Positions 16,182-24,949 of a DNA stretch of 53,220 nt are shown here, piece by piece; positions within the stretch are counted from its first letter, which is position 1; every line of letters starts with the position of its first letter. Location: the NCBI RefSeq assembly GCF_028330765.1, contig NZ_JAQMTY010000288.1, positions 1 through 53,220 of the forward strand. Direction: 5' to 3'. The notes below the pieces were generated by a model, which had not been told where the DNA came from, did no database searches, and was given only the letters and a program-made list of their open reading frames with translations. A program made the translations under genes and the position numbers. This DNA is from Spirulina subsalsa CS-330 (lineage in GTDB: Bacteria > Cyanobacteriota > Cyanobacteriia > Cyanobacteriales > Spirulinaceae).

Positions 16182-17528
16182 ATGACGGTGGACTTGGTAC
16201 TCGGTCAACTGAACGCGATTTTAAACACCACACCGACGGGCGCAGGGGCGATCGCCGCCACGCCGATCACCGGCATCACGACGGACACCCGCAGCTTAGA
16301 ACCGGGCAATCTGTTCGTGGCCTTGCAGGGGGAAAATTTCGACGGTCACACCTTTTTAGGGGTGGCTCAGGAGCGAGGGGCGATCGCTGCCATTGTCCAA
16401 ACCCCCGTCCCCGATCTAACCATTCCGCAATTTCCCGTCACGAATACCCTCACCGCTTACCAAACCCTAGGGCGTTGGTGGCGGCAACAGTTCACGATCC
16501 CGATCATCGGGATTACCGGCTCCGTCGGCAAAACCACCACCAAGGAACTGATCGCCGCCGTCCTGGGCAACTATGGCCGCGTCCATAAAACCCAAAAGAA
16601 CTACAACAATGAAATCGGTGTCCCGAAAACCCTCCTCCAACTCACCCCGGATCATGACTATGGCGTGATTGAAATGGCGATGCGCGGCCCCGGTGAAATC
16701 GCCGAATTAACGGAGATTGCCCTACCCACGATTGGGTTAATTACCAACGTTGGCACGGCCCATATTGGCCGCTTGGGTTCCGAGCAGGCGATCGCCAATG
16801 CCAAATGCGAACTCCTCGCCACCATGCCCCGCGACAGCATCGCCCTCCTCAACGCCGATAATCCCCGCCTGATGCGTACCGCCCCCCAATTTTGGCAGGG
16901 CAAAACCCTCACCTACGGCCTCCTGGGCGGCGACCTCCACGGCACATTAATCAATCCCCACACCCTGCGCGTCAACGGCCAAGATTTTCCCCTCCCCCTC
17001 CCCGGTCAACACAACGCCTCCAACTATCTCGCCGCCTTAGCTGTGGCCCAACTCCTCGGTTTAGATTGGCAACCCTTAGAAACTGGGGTGACGGTGGATC
17101 TGCCGGGGGGGCGATCGCGCCGCATTGATTTACCGGGAGATGTGGCGCTCCTCGATGAAACCTACAATGCCGGGTATGAATCCATGGTGGCTGCCCTCCA
17201 ACTGCTCAAAGAAACCCCCGGATCGCGCCATATCGCCGTCCTCGGCACAATGAAAGAACTGGGTGACGCAGCGGCCCGCCTCCATCAGCAAGTGGGCCAA
17301 ACCGCTGAAGAGTTGGGGATTGATCAGTTAATCGTGTTGGTGGATGACCCCGATGCTCAGGGGATTGTGACGGGGGCAGGTGCTGTACCCTGCCAGGTCT
17401 GCCACACCCACGGCGAGATTATCGATCAGTTAAAAACAATGATGCGGGGGGGCGATCGCATCCTCTTCAAAGCCTCCAATTCCGTCGGCCTCAATCAAGT
17501 GGTGGCGCAAGTTCAGGCTGCTTATTAA
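16182..17528 (+). CDS. murF: UDP-N-acetylmuramoyl-tripeptide--D-alanyl-D-alanine ligase
   Basis: 448 residues from the ATG at 16182 (a TTG 18 nt upstream is in frame but less likely). Mur ligase motifs are clear: the N-terminal domain TDTRSLEPGNLFVAL, the ATP loop GITGSVGKTTTKELIAAVL, NYNNEIGVPKTLL typical of MurF, EMAMRGPGEIAELTEIA, TNVGTAHIGRLGS and LDETYNAG. MurF adds D-Ala-D-Ala to the UDP-MurNAc tripeptide in the cytosol, the last nucleotide-level step of peptidoglycan precursor synthesis. The length is normal and it stands alone here. Confidence 0.95.
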   Translation: MTVDLVLGQLNAILNTTPTGAGAIAATPITGITTDTRSLEPGNLFVALQGENFDGHTFLGVAQERGAIAAIVQTPVPDLTIPQFPVTNTLTAYQTLGRWWRQQFTIPIIGITGSVGKTTTKELIAAVLGNYGRVHKTQKNYNNEIGVPKTLLQLTPDHDYGVIEMAMRGPGEIAELTEIALPTIGLITNVGTAHIGRLGSEQAIANAKCELLATMPRDSIALLNADNPRLMRTAPQFWQGKTLTYGLLGGDLHGTLINPHTLRVNGQDFPLPLPGQHNASNYLAALAVAQLLGLDWQPLETGVTVDLPGGRSRRIDLPGDVALLDETYNAGYESMVAALQLLKETPGSRHIAVLGTMKELGDAAARLHQQVGQTAEELGIDQLIVLVDDPDAQGIVTGAGAVPCQVCHTHGEIIDQLKTMMRGGDRILFKASNSVGLNQVVAQVQAAY

Positions 17529-17626
17529 GCTCCCGCACTGAACGAATAGGCCATAATAAAAGATAGATTACGCATCAACATATCCAGACCGAAAAGCTAA
17601 TTTTTGCAAACGGAAATTGATTTACA

Positions 17627-18550
17627 ATGCTCGTCTTTTTTATTCATGGTGTTAACACTCAAAGCTCTAAATATGCTGATACTTTAATCAAAAATATCCG
17701 CAAGAATATCAAAACCCCAATTAACTTCTACTCAAGTTTTTGGGGAAATTTGTTTAATGACAAAAAACATCAAATTATTGGATACATCGAAAAAGATCAT
17801 TCTCATGCTTGCAACCTACATCAAGAGTACCAAAATTATCACAGCGATACCTATAGATACAAGAAGCAAAGAAATGAGTTAATTAATGATTTTTTGGGTG
17901 ACTTTCTTATTTATCAAAATTCTCAACGAGGCAAAATCATTCGTCAAACCATCAGTGAACAATTAAATCAATTTTTGAAAAACCATCCCCAAGATAATCA
18001 AATTCATGTGATCACTCATTCTTTTGGTAGTTTTATACTATGGGATCTTTTGTTTTCAAAAGAATTGCCTAATCATGATCCAGCCTTTACTTTTCGTGAA
18101 ATCCTGAGTTCTATAAATATAGAAAGCATAACTACGATGGGATCTCCCTTATTATTTCTCAAGCAAATGCTAGATCTTGATTTTTCTATCATTCATGAAG
18201 CTCTTGAAAATCGGAGTCAAAAAAATATCAATGTTGCAGATGATTTAAGGTGGGTTAATGTCATTCATTCATCTGATTTAATTGCTTATCCTTTGAAGGC
18301 TGCAATAGACAATGAAATTAGTCGTAAATTAGATTTCTTTGATCAGTATATTTGGCAATGTGCCAACTCTTTTGAACAAACATTTATAAACTTGGGACAG
18401 TTAGATTTGGCGATGACCGTTGCAGCAAAAGATGCACACTCTTCGTATTTTCAGGGTAATATTGATGGTACCATTACTGCAAAAATTATTACTGATAATT
18501 TATTGGGAAATAGTAAAAGACTAAAAGATCGGTGCATTCATCCAAAATAG
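17627..18550 (+). CDS. Alpha/beta hydrolase-like protein, accessory, AT-rich
   Basis: 307 residues. The chain opens with FIHGVN (His7-Gly8, oxyanion-type), has a nucleophile elbow THSFGS with Ser132, then IHSSDLIAYPL and AKDAHSSYF, which could give the Asp and His of a catalytic triad. No signal peptide. Family level is uncertain; lipase/esterase-like hydrolases of this plan also occur as effectors or defence proteins. The gene is markedly AT-rich, uses A/T-ending codons and nearly lacks the GCGATCGC octamer, unlike murF and mnmA on either side. It starts a patch of toxin-antitoxin debris, so recent transfer is likely. Substrate unknown. Confidence 0.7.
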   Translation: MLVFFIHGVNTQSSKYADTLIKNIRKNIKTPINFYSSFWGNLFNDKKHQIIGYIEKDHSHACNLHQEYQNYHSDTYRYKKQRNELINDFLGDFLIYQNSQRGKIIRQTISEQLNQFLKNHPQDNQIHVITHSFGSFILWDLLFSKELPNHDPAFTFREILSSINIESITTMGSPLLFLKQMLDLDFSIIHEALENRSQKNINVADDLRWVNVIHSSDLIAYPLKAAIDNEISRKLDFFDQYIWQCANSFEQTFINLGQLDLAMTVAAKDAHSSYFQGNIDGTITAKIITDNLLGNSKRLKDRCIHPK

Positions 18551-18845
18551 AAATAGTTACATAATTGAAATTCTGTGGATTTGCAAATCAATTGTTTACT
18601 AAAATCGCAGAGGTGGCCGAATATTGCAAAACCCTCGCTAACGCTAAGGAGAGTGATCGCAAAGAGTAGTTCCAAAAAACCAGTTTTTTTAGTACTTGAG
18701 GTGAACGAATATGCAGCAAACAGTAGAAACCGTCTATGAAAATGGTCTCTTCCGTCCCCTACAAGTTTTAGACTTGTCCGAAGGGCAAGAAGGAGAGTTA
18801 GTCATCAAATCCAAAAATCAAATTAGCCCTAGCCAAATGCTTCAG

Positions 18846-18963
18846 TTAGCATCCGCAGTCTATCAAGAATTTCCACTACACCACCGCCCACCAACTTTAC
18901 ACCCAACTCGGAGCCGCCAAAGAACGCGATCGCATCCAACAAGACTGGCAAAACCCCACCTAA
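18846..18963 (+). pseudogene. C-terminal remnant of a TPR-type protein
   Basis: In the +1 frame relative to the DUF104 gene, the sequence encodes FHYTTAHQLYTQLGAAKERD followed by RIQQDWQNPT and a TAA at 18961-18963. This is like the last tetratricopeptide unit of cyanobacterial TPR proteins. No upstream portion of such a gene is present. It is probably the far side of a deletion or recombination that also cut the DUF104 gene. Confidence 0.5.
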
Positions 18964-18968
18964 CCCCC

Positions 18969-19030
18969 AGAAACCGGGTTGCGTTAGTTGGCTCGTTTTT
19001 TGCCCCAATTGTCCCAAAAACCCGGTTTCT
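18969..19030. repeat. 62-bp element with 12-bp inverted repeats (AGAAACCGGGTT)
   Basis: AGAAACCGGGTT (18969-18980) and AACCCGGTTTCT (19019-19030) are perfect inverted repeats enclosing 38 bp. The motif is a common palindromic spacer repeat in cyanobacteria. It lies between the two antitoxin remnants. Confidence 0.75.
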
Positions 19031-19084
19031 TACCCACCTAAACCCAAATCTCCCATGAACCAAAAATTTGGATGCAACACAGAG

Positions 19085-19417
19085 ATGACTATCAGCACAA
19101 TCGATCTACCCCTAGAAAAAATCACCAAATTTTGCCATCAATGGCAAGTGGTAGAATTTGCCCTCTTTGGGTCTGTTTTGCGTGACGATTTTCGCGCTGA
19201 TAGCGACATTGATGTAATGGTAGAGTTTCACCCAGAAGCCCACCCCACATTTAGCACCCTCGACCAAATGGAAGCCCAACTCAAAACTATCTTTAATCGA
19301 GATGTTGATCTCATTACTCGTCAAGGTATTGAAAACAGCCGCAACTATTTGCGCCGTCATGAAATTCTTTCCTCCGCTCAGGTGATTTATGCAACGGGAT
19401 CGTCAATTTTTGCTTGA
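19085..19417 (+). CDS. mntA: MntA-type nucleotidyltransferase antitoxin
   Basis: 110 residues from the ATG at 19085. The minimal nucleotidyltransferase motif is intact: FGSVLRDDFRADSDIDVMVEF, i.e. GSx(n)DxD with both metal-binding Asp, and a later DLI. MntA antitoxins neutralise the HEPN toxin HepT by adenylylating a tyrosine of it. The partner starts inside the end of this gene (19389) but is truncated, so this antitoxin appears orphaned. A Met ten codons upstream (19055) is in frame but less likely. Confidence 0.8.
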   Translation: MTISTIDLPLEKITKFCHQWQVVEFALFGSVLRDDFRADSDIDVMVEFHPEAHPTFSTLDQMEAQLKTIFNRDVDLITRQGIENSRNYLRRHEILSSAQVIYATGSSIFA

Positions 19418-19532
19418 TATGCTTCAATCCGCAGACCTGATTATGACCTACACAGCTTCATGCTCAAAAGCTGAGTTCGTTGCCAATGTACAGCTTCAAG
19501 ATTCGGTGATTCGGCGGTTGTTGGTCATTTAG
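19389..19532 (+). pseudogene. hepT: Truncated HepT (HEPN/DUF86) toxin
   Basis: Forty-seven codons: MQRDRQFLLDMLQSADLIM, then EFVANVQLQDSVIRRLLVI and a TAG. This matches the N-terminal third of HepT proteins (RD...L.DIL.A...I; EF..N...QD.VIR.L..IGEA). The remaining two-thirds, including the catalytic RX4-6H motif, is missing from all three forward frames downstream. It overlaps the mntA end by 29 nt in another frame, the normal arrangement of this pair. The break is at about 19527, where an opposing ORF ends. Confidence 0.7.
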
Positions 19533-19738
19533 GCTTGCTGGCTCACCCGCATTGAGCGTAAATGCAAAAGAGATAAAAATTCGGCCAGTTCCACAAGCCC
19601 CTCTGCTTCTTGTCGTTCTGCCTGAGAGAGTGTGTGACCCTCATCTTGATGATCTAAAAGCAATTGCAAACGTGCCTGAACCGCTTCAGGGAGCTGAAAT
19701 TGGGTCAGTTCAATGGGAATCTCAATAACCTCAGGCAT
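19529..19738 (-). CDS. Small antitoxin-like hypothetical protein
   Basis: 69 residues: MPEVIEIPIELTQFQLPEAV, an acidic middle (HQDEGHTLSQAERQEAEG) and a helical end LVELAEFLSLLHLRS. Small proteins of this pattern are frequent in cyanobacteria and often neighbour toxin genes, but no toxin gene is adjacent. Its stop codon (19529-19531) overlaps that of the HepT fragment on the other strand, so the gene's 3' end marks the recombination junction. Function not known. Confidence 0.6.
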   Translation of the reverse strand: MPEVIEIPIELTQFQLPEAVQARLQLLLDHQDEGHTLSQAERQEAEGLVELAEFLSLLHLRSMRVSQQA

Positions 19739-19878
19739 GGGCGAGTGATGGCAGGATAGGCTTTATTCTAACTCCCATTCTAGAAAACAAATGACGACAA
19801 GGCGCGATCGCGCCCTCTGTTCAAATGCGCCATAATAGAAGGCTGATGATTGTGTTGAATTCGGAATCGGCAAACGCC

Positions 19879-20943
19879 ATGAATAAGGTCGTAGTGGGAC
19901 TTTCGGGGGGCGTTGACAGTTCGGTAACTGCGGCGTTGCTCCATCACCAAGGATATGATGTGATCGGCTTGACCCTGTGGCTGATGAAGGGGAAGGGTCA
20001 ATGCTGCTCCGATGGCATGGTGGATGCTGCCGCGCTCTGCGAACAGTTGGGCATTCCCTACCATGTGGTGGACAGTCGCGAGGTGTTTGAAGCCGAAATT
20101 GTCAACTATTTAGTGTCGGGGTATGAGGCGGGGATTACGCCGCTGCCCTGTTCCCAATGTAATCGGGCGGTGAAATTTGGCCCGATGGTGAACTATGCCC
20201 AGCAGGAATGGGGGTGCGATCGCATCGCCACCGGCCACTATGCCCGGATTCACTACGATGAGGCGAGCGATCGCTACCAACTGCGCCGCGCCGTCGATCT
20301 CAACAAAGACCAATCCTATTTCCTCTACGACCTCAGCCAGGAAATGCTCGCCCATACAATCTTTCCCCTCGGCGAAATCCCCAAAGAGGAAACCCGCCGC
20401 CTCGCGGCCCAGTACAACCTCCTCACCGCCGAAAAACCCGAAAGCCAAGACCTCTGCTTGATCGAAACCCACGGCTCCATGCAAGCCTTTCTTGACCAGT
20501 ACATCAACCACACCGAAGGCGACATCGTTAGCCCCGACGGGACTGTCTTGGGCAAACATAGCGGCATTCATCACTACACCATCGGCCAACGCAAGGGCCT
20601 CGGCATCGCCGCCCCCCATCCCCTCTATGTGATGAAACTCGATCCGGTGCTGAATCGCGTTGTCGTCGGTAGCCGCGAGGAAGCAACCCAGCCAAGTTGT
20701 ACCGTGAACCGGGTTAATTGGGTTTCGATCGCGCCCCCCACGGCCCCGATTCGCTGCCTCGGTCGGGTGCGCTATCGATCGCCCGCTGTGCCGGTGACGG
20801 CGATTCCGTTAGAGGGCGATCGCCTCAAACTCGTCTTTGACGACCCCCAATTCAGCATCACCCCCGGCCAGGCGGCCGTGCTGTACGATGGCGACCTCGT
20901 TCTCGGCGGCGGGATTATTGAGCGATTTGCGGAATCAGCGTGA
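19879..20943 (+). CDS. mnmA: tRNA-specific 2-thiouridylase
   Basis: 354 residues from the ATG at 19879; in-frame starts at 19825 and 19846 add unconserved residues. The PP-loop SGGVDS is at 9-14, followed by PCSQCNR with a catalytic Cys, GQRKGLGIA, and the second reactive Cys in [11 protein letters not shown]. MnmA adenylates and thiolates U34 of tRNA-Lys, -Glu and -Gln in the cytosol. The C-terminal barrel (VNRVNWVS...[14 protein letters not shown]) is complete. Confidence 0.95.
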   Translation: MNKVVVGLSGGVDSSVTAALLHHQGYDVIGLTLWLMKGKGQCCSDGMVDAAALCEQLGIPYHVVDSREVFEAEIVNYLVSGYEAGITPLPCSQCNRAVKFGPMVNYAQQEWGCDRIATGHYARIHYDEASDRYQLRRAVDLNKDQSYFLYDLSQEMLAHTIFPLGEIPKEETRRLAAQYNLLTAEKPESQDLCLIETHGSMQAFLDQYINHTEGDIVSPDGTVLGKHSGIHHYTIGQRKGLGIAAPHPLYVMKLDPVLNRVVVGSREEATQPSCTVNRVNWVSIAPPTAPIRCLGRVRYRSPAVPVTAIPLEGDRLKLVFDDPQFSITPGQAAVLYDGDLVLGGGIIERFAESA

Positions 20944-21185
20944 GGACGTGGATCGTTGTGATCGTTGCGAGGGGAAAACAGGAGGGGCAATGCGATCGCC
21001 TCCCTCCTCCTCAAAAAATGAGGAATAACATTACAAAATATTAACGATTCACAACGAACGTCAACACAATGCCGCAAAATAAATCCGGAAGGTTGCTGGT
21101 GAACTGATTCGCAGCATCTCAACCGAATATATCAAGCCGGTTTTAATCGAACCTGGTTAATTTTTTTGTTGGAGGAATCCAAAGA

Positions 21186-21671
21186 ATGAGTATCGTCACG
21201 AAATCCATCGTGAATGCTGATGCAGAAGCTCGCTACCTCAGCCCCGGTGAGTTAGGCCGCATCAAAGCATTCGTCACCAGTGGTGAAGCCCGTCTGCGCA
21301 TTGCTCAGACCCTATCCGAATCTCGCGAACGCATCGTTAAAGAAGCAGGCGACAAACTGTTCCAACAACGCCCTGACGTGGTTTCCCCCGGTGGAAATGC
21401 GTACGGCGAAGAAATGACCGCCACCTGCCTGCGGGACTTGGACTACTACCTCCGCCTCGTGACCTACGGAGTCGTTGCTGGCGATACCACCCCGATCGAA
21501 GAAATCGGTTTGGTTGGTGCTCTTGAAATGTACAAATCCTTGGGCACTCCCGTTGCAGCCGTTGCCTTGGGCATCACCAAGATGAAGGAAGTTGCTTCTG
21601 GAATGATGTCTGCGGACGATGCTGCTGAAGCTTCGGCCTACTTCGACTACGTTGTCGGTGCAATGCAATAG
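21186..21671 (+). CDS. apcA: Allophycocyanin alpha subunit
   Basis: 161 residues, the exact family length. Cys81 in [10 protein letters not shown] binds phycocyanobilin. ApcA pairs with ApcB to form the allophycocyanin trimers of the phycobilisome core, which pass energy to the photosystems. A strong GGAGGA lies at about 21171. The order apcA-apcB-apcC is standard; apcE is not upstream here (mnmA is). The 242-bp leader holds the promoter. Confidence 0.98.
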   Translation: MSIVTKSIVNADAEARYLSPGELGRIKAFVTSGEARLRIAQTLSESRERIVKEAGDKLFQQRPDVVSPGGNAYGEEMTATCLRDLDYYLRLVTYGVVAGDTTPIEEIGLVGALEMYKSLGTPVAAVALGITKMKEVASGMMSADDAAEASAYFDYVVGAMQ

Positions 21672-21767
21672 AGCGATGACCGGCTAGCGAGCGAGGCTCT
21701 CTAGTTTCATCTATCTATTTCATTGAAAGACTCTTAACTTAATCGATCCAGACTTAGGAAACAAACG

Positions 21768-22253
21768 ATGCAAGACGCAATTACTTCTGTTATCAATTCT
21801 GCTGACGTTCAAGGTAAGTACCTTGACGGCTCCGCAATGGACAAGCTCAAAGGCTACTTCGCTAGTGGTCAACTCCGGGTTCGCGCCGCTGGCGTAATCA
21901 GCGCCAACGCTGCTGGCATCGTCAAAGAAGCTGTGGCCAAGTCCCTGCTGTACTCTGACATCACCCGTCCCGGCGGCAACATGTACACCACCCGTCGTTA
22001 TGCTGCCTGCATTCGCGACTTGGACTACTACCTCCGCTATTCCACCTACGCCATGTTGGCGGGCGATCCTTCCATCCTCGATGAGCGCGTGCTCAACGGT
22101 TTGAAAGAAACCTACAACTCCTTGGGCGTTCCCGTGGGTGCAACGGTGCAAGCTATCCAAGCCATGAAAGAAGTGACCGCTAGCTTGGTCGGTGCTGACG
22201 CTGGTAAAGAAATGGGCGTGTACTTCGACTACATCTGCTCTGGCTTAAGCTAA
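21768..22253 (+). CDS. apcB: Allophycocyanin beta subunit
   Basis: 161 residues. Cys81 in [10 protein letters not shown] carries the bilin, and Asn71 in PGGNMY is the residue gamma-N-methylated in this subunit. It forms the alpha-beta monomer with ApcA. It begins 96 nt after apcA and is followed by a hairpin and then apcC. Confidence 0.98.
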   Translation: MQDAITSVINSADVQGKYLDGSAMDKLKGYFASGQLRVRAAGVISANAAGIVKEAVAKSLLYSDITRPGGNMYTTRRYAACIRDLDYYLRYSTYAMLAGDPSILDERVLNGLKETYNSLGVPVGATVQAIQAMKEVTASLVGADAGKEMGVYFDYICSGLS

Positions 22254-22261
22254 TTCACCGC

Positions 22262-22282
22262 ATCCGAACAGATGGTTCGGAT
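22262..22282 (+). terminator. Hairpin between apcB and apcC
   Basis: ATCCGAAC (22262-22269) pairs perfectly with GTTCGGAT (22275-22282) across a 5-nt loop, 8 nt after the apcB stop. There is no U-tract (CATTGAG follows), so it is better seen as an mRNA 3'-end stabiliser or partial terminator that keeps apcAB message above apcC. Confidence 0.6.
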
Positions 22283-22437
22283 CATTGAGTTCGAGAGCTT
22301 AGTGAGCGAGTGCTAGGGTGAAAAGCTTGTCTATCTGGCTCAGGATGAGTTTTAACGATCTAGTATTGGCTGACAACCTCTCGAACTTTGGTGTATAAAA
22401 ACTGCATTTCACCCCTTTAATACGGAAAATTTGACCT

Positions 22438-22641
22438 ATGCGTATGTTTCGAGTGACGGCTTGTGTTCCAAGCCAAACCCGCATCCGGACTCAAAGAGAA
22501 TTACAGAATACATACTTTACTAAGCTGGTTCCCTACGATAATTGGTTCCGTGAGCAACAGCGGATCATGAAAATGGGCGGCAAAATCGTCAAAGTTGAAC
22601 TGGCAACGGGCAAGCAAGGCACCAACACCGGTTTGAAGTAA
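22438..22641 (+). CDS. apcC: Phycobilisome core linker LC 7.8
   Basis: 67 residues, the expected size. MRMFRVTACVPSQTRIRTQR and the Lys-rich end match the CpcD/ApcC linker fold. It sits in the cavity of the core trimer and tunes its absorbance. It lies 184 nt after apcB, beyond a hairpin, and is followed by a strong terminator. Confidence 0.97.
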   Translation: MRMFRVTACVPSQTRIRTQRELQNTYFTKLVPYDNWFREQQRIMKMGGKIVKVELATGKQGTNTGLK

Positions 22642-22678
22642 CGAATTGGGAATGGATAGCTTAATTCCCGGTTATGGG

Positions 22679-22711
22679 ACGACCATCATGAACTGATGGT
22701 CGTTTTAGTTT
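22679..22711 (+). terminator. Rho-independent terminator of apcABC
   Basis: ACGACCATCA (22679-22688) and TGATGGTCGT (22694-22703) form a perfect 10-bp stem with a 5-nt loop, followed by TTTAGTTT. It is 37 nt after the apcC stop. Confidence 0.88.
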
Positions 22712-22870
22712 GGCGAGATGGGATGAGGGGGGCGATCGCACCCAATCCTCACCCCCTGAACCCTCAAAAATAAATATCTGCTCACATCTGCTGCGCTTCA
22801 CCCTCAAGAGAAATGATAGAATGGTCAATCTCTATTGCAGTTGATCATCCATTACCTTTTCGATAACTTC

Positions 22871-23140
22871 ATGACCATTACCCAAGACCGAAAACAGCAA
22901 CTCATCGTCGAATACCAAGCCCACGAAACCGACACCGGCTGCTCTGATATTCAAATCGCGGTGATGACGGAACGGATTAATAATCTCACCACCCATCTCA
23001 AAACCAACAAGAAAGACCACTCCTCCCGCCGCGGCCTACTGAAGCTGATTGGTAAACGTCGTCGCCTCCTCAACTACATCCAATCCCACGACTATGCCCA
23101 CTACCAACAATTGATTGGTCGTCTCGGTATCCGTCGTTAA
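22871..23140 (+). CDS. rpsO: 30S ribosomal protein S15
   Basis: 89 residues from the ATG at 22871; a TTG 36 nt upstream is in frame but the standard family N-terminus starts at the ATG. ETDTGCSDIQIAVMTERINN, HSSRRGLLKLIGKRRRLL and the basic tail are the S15 core. It binds 16S rRNA in the central domain of the small subunit. Confidence 0.97.
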   Translation: MTITQDRKQQLIVEYQAHETDTGCSDIQIAVMTERINNLTTHLKTNKKDHSSRRGLLKLIGKRRRLLNYIQSHDYAHYQQLIGRLGIRR

Positions 23141-23159
23141 CCCTCATTGCAGCAGCCTA

Positions 23160-23621
23160 ATGTCTGAAGATTCTCAACGTAAGACCCTCCCGTTTGAGCC
23201 TCGTCGCAAGCGAAACAAGGCCGCGAAACCCGTCGCTCCCGTGGTCACACCCGAAAGCCGCCAAGCGGCTTCACTCTCGGCCATTCCCGATGTTGTGAGC
23301 CGCCGGATGATTCGGCGCATGGCATTGTTTTGTGGCGTGCCTTCGGGGTTAGGGGTGGCCAGCTTTTTTATTTTTTACTGGGTGGTCAGCCATGATTGGT
23401 TTGATATTCCACCCTATGCCGTGTTTGCGGCAACCTTGGGGCTGTTTGGCTTGGGGGTCGTTGGGTTGAGTTATGGCATTCTTTCGACATCGTGGGATGA
23501 AAACCGGGTGGGTGGCTGGTTCGGTTGGCAAGAATTCACCCTGAATGCAAAACGGTTGTTTGAGGCCTGGCGCGAAGCTCGTCGCAGTACCCGGTCTGCC
23601 AAAAATCCAGACCCCTCTTGA
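23160..23621 (+). CDS. PAM68-family photosystem II assembly protein
   Basis: 153 residues from the ATG at 23160, 19 nt after rpsO. A basic N-terminus (PFEPRRKRNKAAKP) precedes two membrane segments at about 58-80 and 88-112. The end has SYGILSTSWDENRVGGWFGW, typical of PAM68 (Sll0933-like) proteins, which act in early PSII assembly at the thylakoid membrane. Short spacing suggests co-transcription with rpsO. Confidence 0.85.
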   Translation: MSEDSQRKTLPFEPRRKRNKAAKPVAPVVTPESRQAASLSAIPDVVSRRMIRRMALFCGVPSGLGVASFFIFYWVVSHDWFDIPPYAVFAATLGLFGLGVVGLSYGILSTSWDENRVGGWFGWQEFTLNAKRLFEAWREARRSTRSAKNPDPS

Positions 23622-23821
23622 TGGGTCTAGGTCGTAATGACTGAGGGACTGAGGGGGGGTAGGGATTGCGATCGCCCCTGCATCCCCCCGCCCCACTCCT
23701 CAGCATTGGTTTTGTAAAGACTTGAAACGTCCGCCCGCTGTCGAAGTGAAAATGGCACAATGGGCGGTAGAAAACTTATTTATTTGTGAACTCCTAAGCT
23801 CCAGATTGGAAGGAATCCTAC

Positions 23822-24880
23822 ATGATTGTTGTAATGCGCATCGGTTCACCGGAAGCAGAAGTGAATCGTCTCTGTGAAGATTTTGAAGAGTGGGGCCTGA
23901 CTCCTGAAAAAATCGTCGGTAAACATAAAGTCGTCATTGGCCTCGTTGGTGACACAGCGGATCTTGACGAACAGCAGATCCAAGAACGCAGCCAATGGAT
24001 TGAAACCGTGCTGCGGGTTGAACGCCCCTACAAGCGAGCGAGCCGCGAATTCCGCCATGGTGAAGCTAGCGAAGTCTGGGTTAGCACTCCCGATGGTCAG
24101 GTGGCGATCGGTGAACATCATCCCGTTGTGGTGGTGGCCGGCCCCTGTTCTGTGGAAAACGAAGAGATGATCATCGCGACGGCGAAAGCGGTGAAGGCTG
24201 CCGGCGCTCAATTCCTGCGCGGCGGTGCGTACAAGCCCCGCACGTCCCCCTATGCGTTCCAGGGCCACGGAGAAAGTGCCCTGGGTCTTTTGGCCGCTGC
24301 CCGTGAAGCCTCTGGTTTGGGAATCATTACGGAAGTGATGGATACGGCGGATGTGGAAAAGGTGAGTGAAGTGGCGGATGTGGTGCAAGTGGGCGCTCGC
24401 AATATGCAAAACTTCTCGCTCCTCAAGAAGGTGGGGGCCCAAGATAAGCCTGTTCTTCTGAAGCGCGGGATGTCCTCGACGATTGATGAATGGTTGATGG
24501 CGGCGGAATATGTGCTGGCGGCGGGGAATCCGAATGTGATTCTCTGTGAACGGGGTCTGCGCACCTTTGACCGCTCCTATACCCGCAACACGTTAGATGT
24601 TTCGGTCGTGCCAGTGTTGCGATCGCTCACTCACCTGCCGATCATGCTCGACCCCAGCCACGGCACGGGCAGTTCTGCCTATGTTCCGGCGATGGCGAAG
24701 GCCTGTATTGCAGCGGGAACCGATTCCCTGATGATCGAAGTTCACCCCAATCCGGCAAAAGCCCTCTCCGATGGGCCGCAATCCCTCACCCCTGAACGGT
24801 TTGCCGCCCTGATGCAAGAGCTATCCGTGATCGGTAATGCCGTGCAACGTTGGTCTGTACCAGAAGCAGCCCTAGTGTAA
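23822..24880 (+). CDS. aroF: 3-deoxy-7-phosphoheptulonate synthase (type I-beta)
   Basis: 352 residues. A ferredoxin-like N-terminal domain (1-~90) precedes the TIM barrel, the layout of I-beta DAHP synthases. GPCSVEN, RGGAYKPRTSPYAFQGHG, RGMSSTIDEW and MLDPSHGTG are the PEP/E4P and metal-binding segments. It condenses PEP and erythrose 4-phosphate in the first step of the shikimate pathway; aroA, a later step, is at 51627. The N-terminal domain usually mediates feedback control. Confidence 0.95.
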   Translation: MIVVMRIGSPEAEVNRLCEDFEEWGLTPEKIVGKHKVVIGLVGDTADLDEQQIQERSQWIETVLRVERPYKRASREFRHGEASEVWVSTPDGQVAIGEHHPVVVVAGPCSVENEEMIIATAKAVKAAGAQFLRGGAYKPRTSPYAFQGHGESALGLLAAAREASGLGIITEVMDTADVEKVSEVADVVQVGARNMQNFSLLKKVGAQDKPVLLKRGMSSTIDEWLMAAEYVLAAGNPNVILCERGLRTFDRSYTRNTLDVSVVPVLRSLTHLPIMLDPSHGTGSSAYVPAMAKACIAAGTDSLMIEVHPNPAKALSDGPQSLTPERFAALMQELSVIGNAVQRWSVPEAALV

Positions 24881-24900
24881 GCGTTAACAAATTCCCCACA

Positions 24901-24938
24901 AAGCCCCCGCATTTTTAAATGCGGGGGCTTTGCTTTTG
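24901..24938. terminator. Bidirectional terminator between aroF and the amylase gene
   Basis: AAGCCCCCGCATTT (24901-24914) pairs perfectly with AAATGCGGGGGCTT (24917-24930), followed by TGCTTTTGTT. It sits 20 nt after aroF and 20 nt before the 3' end of the convergent amylase gene. Confidence 0.9.
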
Positions 24939-24949
24939 TTGAGGTCTGT

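Larger units (their letters stand above)
18711..19058 (+). pseudogene. Truncated DUF104/AF2212-like antitoxin
   Basis: The first ~50 residues (METVYENGLFRPLQ-type opening, here QQTVETVYENGLFRPLQVLD, then LSEGQEGELVI and ...MLQLASAVYQEF) match the DUF104 antitoxin family. After residue ~50 the expected C-terminal tail is replaced by Pro/Arg-rich sequence, which is another gene's remnant read out of frame. The open frame runs on to 19058 by chance. No PIN-type toxin gene follows directly. The N-terminal fold may still be made, but the gene is best treated as broken. Confidence 0.6.
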
